A stretch of DNA of 64,000 nucleotides. Source: an uncultured Flavobacteriales bacterium (GTDB lineage: Bacteria > Bacteroidota > Bacteroidia > Flavobacteriales_D > Crocinitomicaceae). Under the pieces are notes generated by a model. It searched no databases. It was not told the DNA's origin and saw nothing but the letters and a program-made list of their open reading frames with translations. Positions 63,225-64,000 of the stretch are shown in pieces. The stretch lies in assembly GCA_913056215.1 (NCBI GenBank), contig CAJXMN010000003.1, positions 1 to 64,000 of the forward strand. Direction: 5' to 3'. Position 1 is the stretch's first letter; the number at the start of each line of letters is the position of its first letter. A program made the position numbers and the translations under genes.

Positions 63225-64000
63225 TTAATCAGCTTTATACTCCTCAAGACCATAGTTTTCACCTTTTTCAATTGCAGGAACACCAACCTTTAGCCATTCG
63301 GGTGGGGGCTCATTTTGCAGAAAATAATCAAAAAACTGACGCATACGTATTGATAAATCAACGCGGTTGGCATTTTGCATTAAATTGTGCTGATCACCGT
63401 TATAATTCAACATCCAAACGGGTTTATTGAGTCGCTTCATTGCAGTAAAAAGTTCTATGCCCTGATACCATGGAACAGCACCGTCGCCATCGTTGTGCAT
63501 TATAAGTAAGGGGGTTTCGATATGAGGCACTCCGAATAAAGGAGAATTTTCAATATATAACTCGGGTGCTTCCCAGATCGTTTTACCAATTCTACTTTGT
63601 GTATATTCATATTGAAAAGCACGATTCAAACCACTTCCCCAGCGAATACCTCCATAAGCAGAAAACATATTGCTGACTGGTGCACCAGCCATTGCTGCAG
63701 CGTAGCGATCTGTCATCGTGATGAGTTGTGCAGTTTGATATCCACCCCATGATTGTCCTTGCAACCCGAGTCGTGTGCTATCAATAGCTGGATACAAATC
63801 CAAAACATGATCCGTACCGCTCATAATACTATTGTACGCACCTTCCGCAGGATGACCAGGTTCGTATCGAATGTTAGGGATAAAGACCACGTAACCGGCA
63901 GAGGTATATTCTGTCGGGTATATAATCGATGCAGTGGGCTTCGGTATGTAGTGATAGTGTTTGCGATGTGATAACATTTCGTAAAAATATACGAGCATCG
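63225..64000 (-). CDS. S9 prolyl oligopeptidase family protein, C-terminal part (5' end outside window)
   Basis: This frame runs off the right edge of the window, so the start is not visible; the ATG at 63998 is internal. It contains the C-terminal alpha/beta-hydrolase domain with nucleophile serine in GQSWGGYQTAQ, Asp in MHNDGDGAVPW and His in GDQHNL, a complete triad. A hydrolytic role on peptides in the envelope is typical. The missing N-terminal part normally holds a signal peptide and beta-propeller. Confidence 0.88.
   Translation of the reverse strand, partial: MLVYFYEMLSHRKHYHYIPKPTASIIYPTEYTSAGYVVFIPNIRYEPGHPAEGAYNSIMSGTDHVLDLYPAIDSTRLGLQGQSWGGYQTAQLITMTDRYAAAMAGAPVSNMFSAYGGIRWGSGLNRAFQYEYTQSRIGKTIWEAPELYIENSPLFGVPHIETPLLIMHNDGDGAVPWYQGIELFTAMKRLNKPVWMLNYNGDQHNLMQNANRVDLSIRMRQFFDYFLQNEPPPEWLKVGVPAIEKGENYGLEEYKAD

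Noticed and set aside
1-64000. CRISPR array, prophage, transposase or rRNA operon
   Set aside because: No regularly spaced direct repeats, phage structural genes, transposase motifs or rRNA sequence were seen.

Overview
The window is 64 kb of chromosome from an AT-rich member of the Bacteroidota, most likely Flavobacteriales-like (Cryomorphaceae or Crocinitomicaceae type; family placement is a guess). The evidence is a split metH, type IX secretion C-terminal domains of both type A and type B, promoters of the TAnnTTTG type, a DUF4175 protein, a T9SS-sorted cytochrome/monooxygenase-like protein, and class Ia nrdAB. Almost everything is housekeeping or envelope biology. I see no prophage, transposase, CRISPR array or rRNA operon.

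Layout. 1-692: 3' end of a ChlI/MoxR-like AAA+ gene broken by an in-frame amber codon. 740-1927: isolated AAA/DUF4143 ATPase. 2076-6009: split methionine synthase, with palindromic repeat elements between and upstream of the two halves. 6439-10920: AddB-like nuclease and a T9SS cargo protein with a haem motif. 10964-13705: response regulator, dCMP deaminase and CtpA-like protease operon. 14034-17329: sugar-phosphate isomerase, lipB, serine hydrolase and a conserved small protein, closely packed. 17338-22874: beta-barrel, small membrane protein, holB, a Lys/Glu-rich secreted coiled coil and a universal stress protein. 23046-26939: a 1297-residue receptor joining a beta-propeller sensor, an adenylate cyclase and an HD phosphohydrolase. 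26945-31700: ferritin, histidine kinase, RNase R, rpiB.

31701-32405 is a long, very AT-rich spacer with two perfect DnaA boxes two helical turns apart and two near matches. It lies where hand-counted G/C content of plus-strand genes appears to change from C-rich to G-rich. I propose it as a candidate oriC. About 13 kb to the right, three parS-like palindromes, one of them a perfect match to the consensus, lie in and around ybeY and mnmG. Together these suggest an origin-proximal chromosome segment.

32406-38324: LytTR regulator, M23 peptidase, TlpA-like lipoprotein, then an ECF sigma factor followed by an anti-sigma-positioned membrane protein ending in a T9SS type B domain, a barrel protein and a lipoprotein. 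38361-40409: tRNA-Cys, folB, gltX. 40610-47602: DUF4175 protein, anti-sigma kinase, ybeY, mnmG, methyltransferase. 48165-51548: nrdBA with a DnaA box upstream. 52014-56970: comF-like gene, Tat alkaline phosphatase, Kazal lipoprotein, EamA transporter, ArsC-like protein, fbp. 57214-61009: Crp/Fnr regulator, ABC exporter pair and Ppx/GppA in one operon. 61015-64000: metG and the C-terminal part of an S9 peptidase cut by the window edge.

Two themes link the genes: a possible cAMP circuit (cyclase-HD receptor and Crp/Fnr regulator) and replication/nucleotide supply (candidate oriC, parS, DnaA box at nrdBA, dCMP deaminase, holB). No function was verified by search; all family names come from motifs and remembered family architecture.
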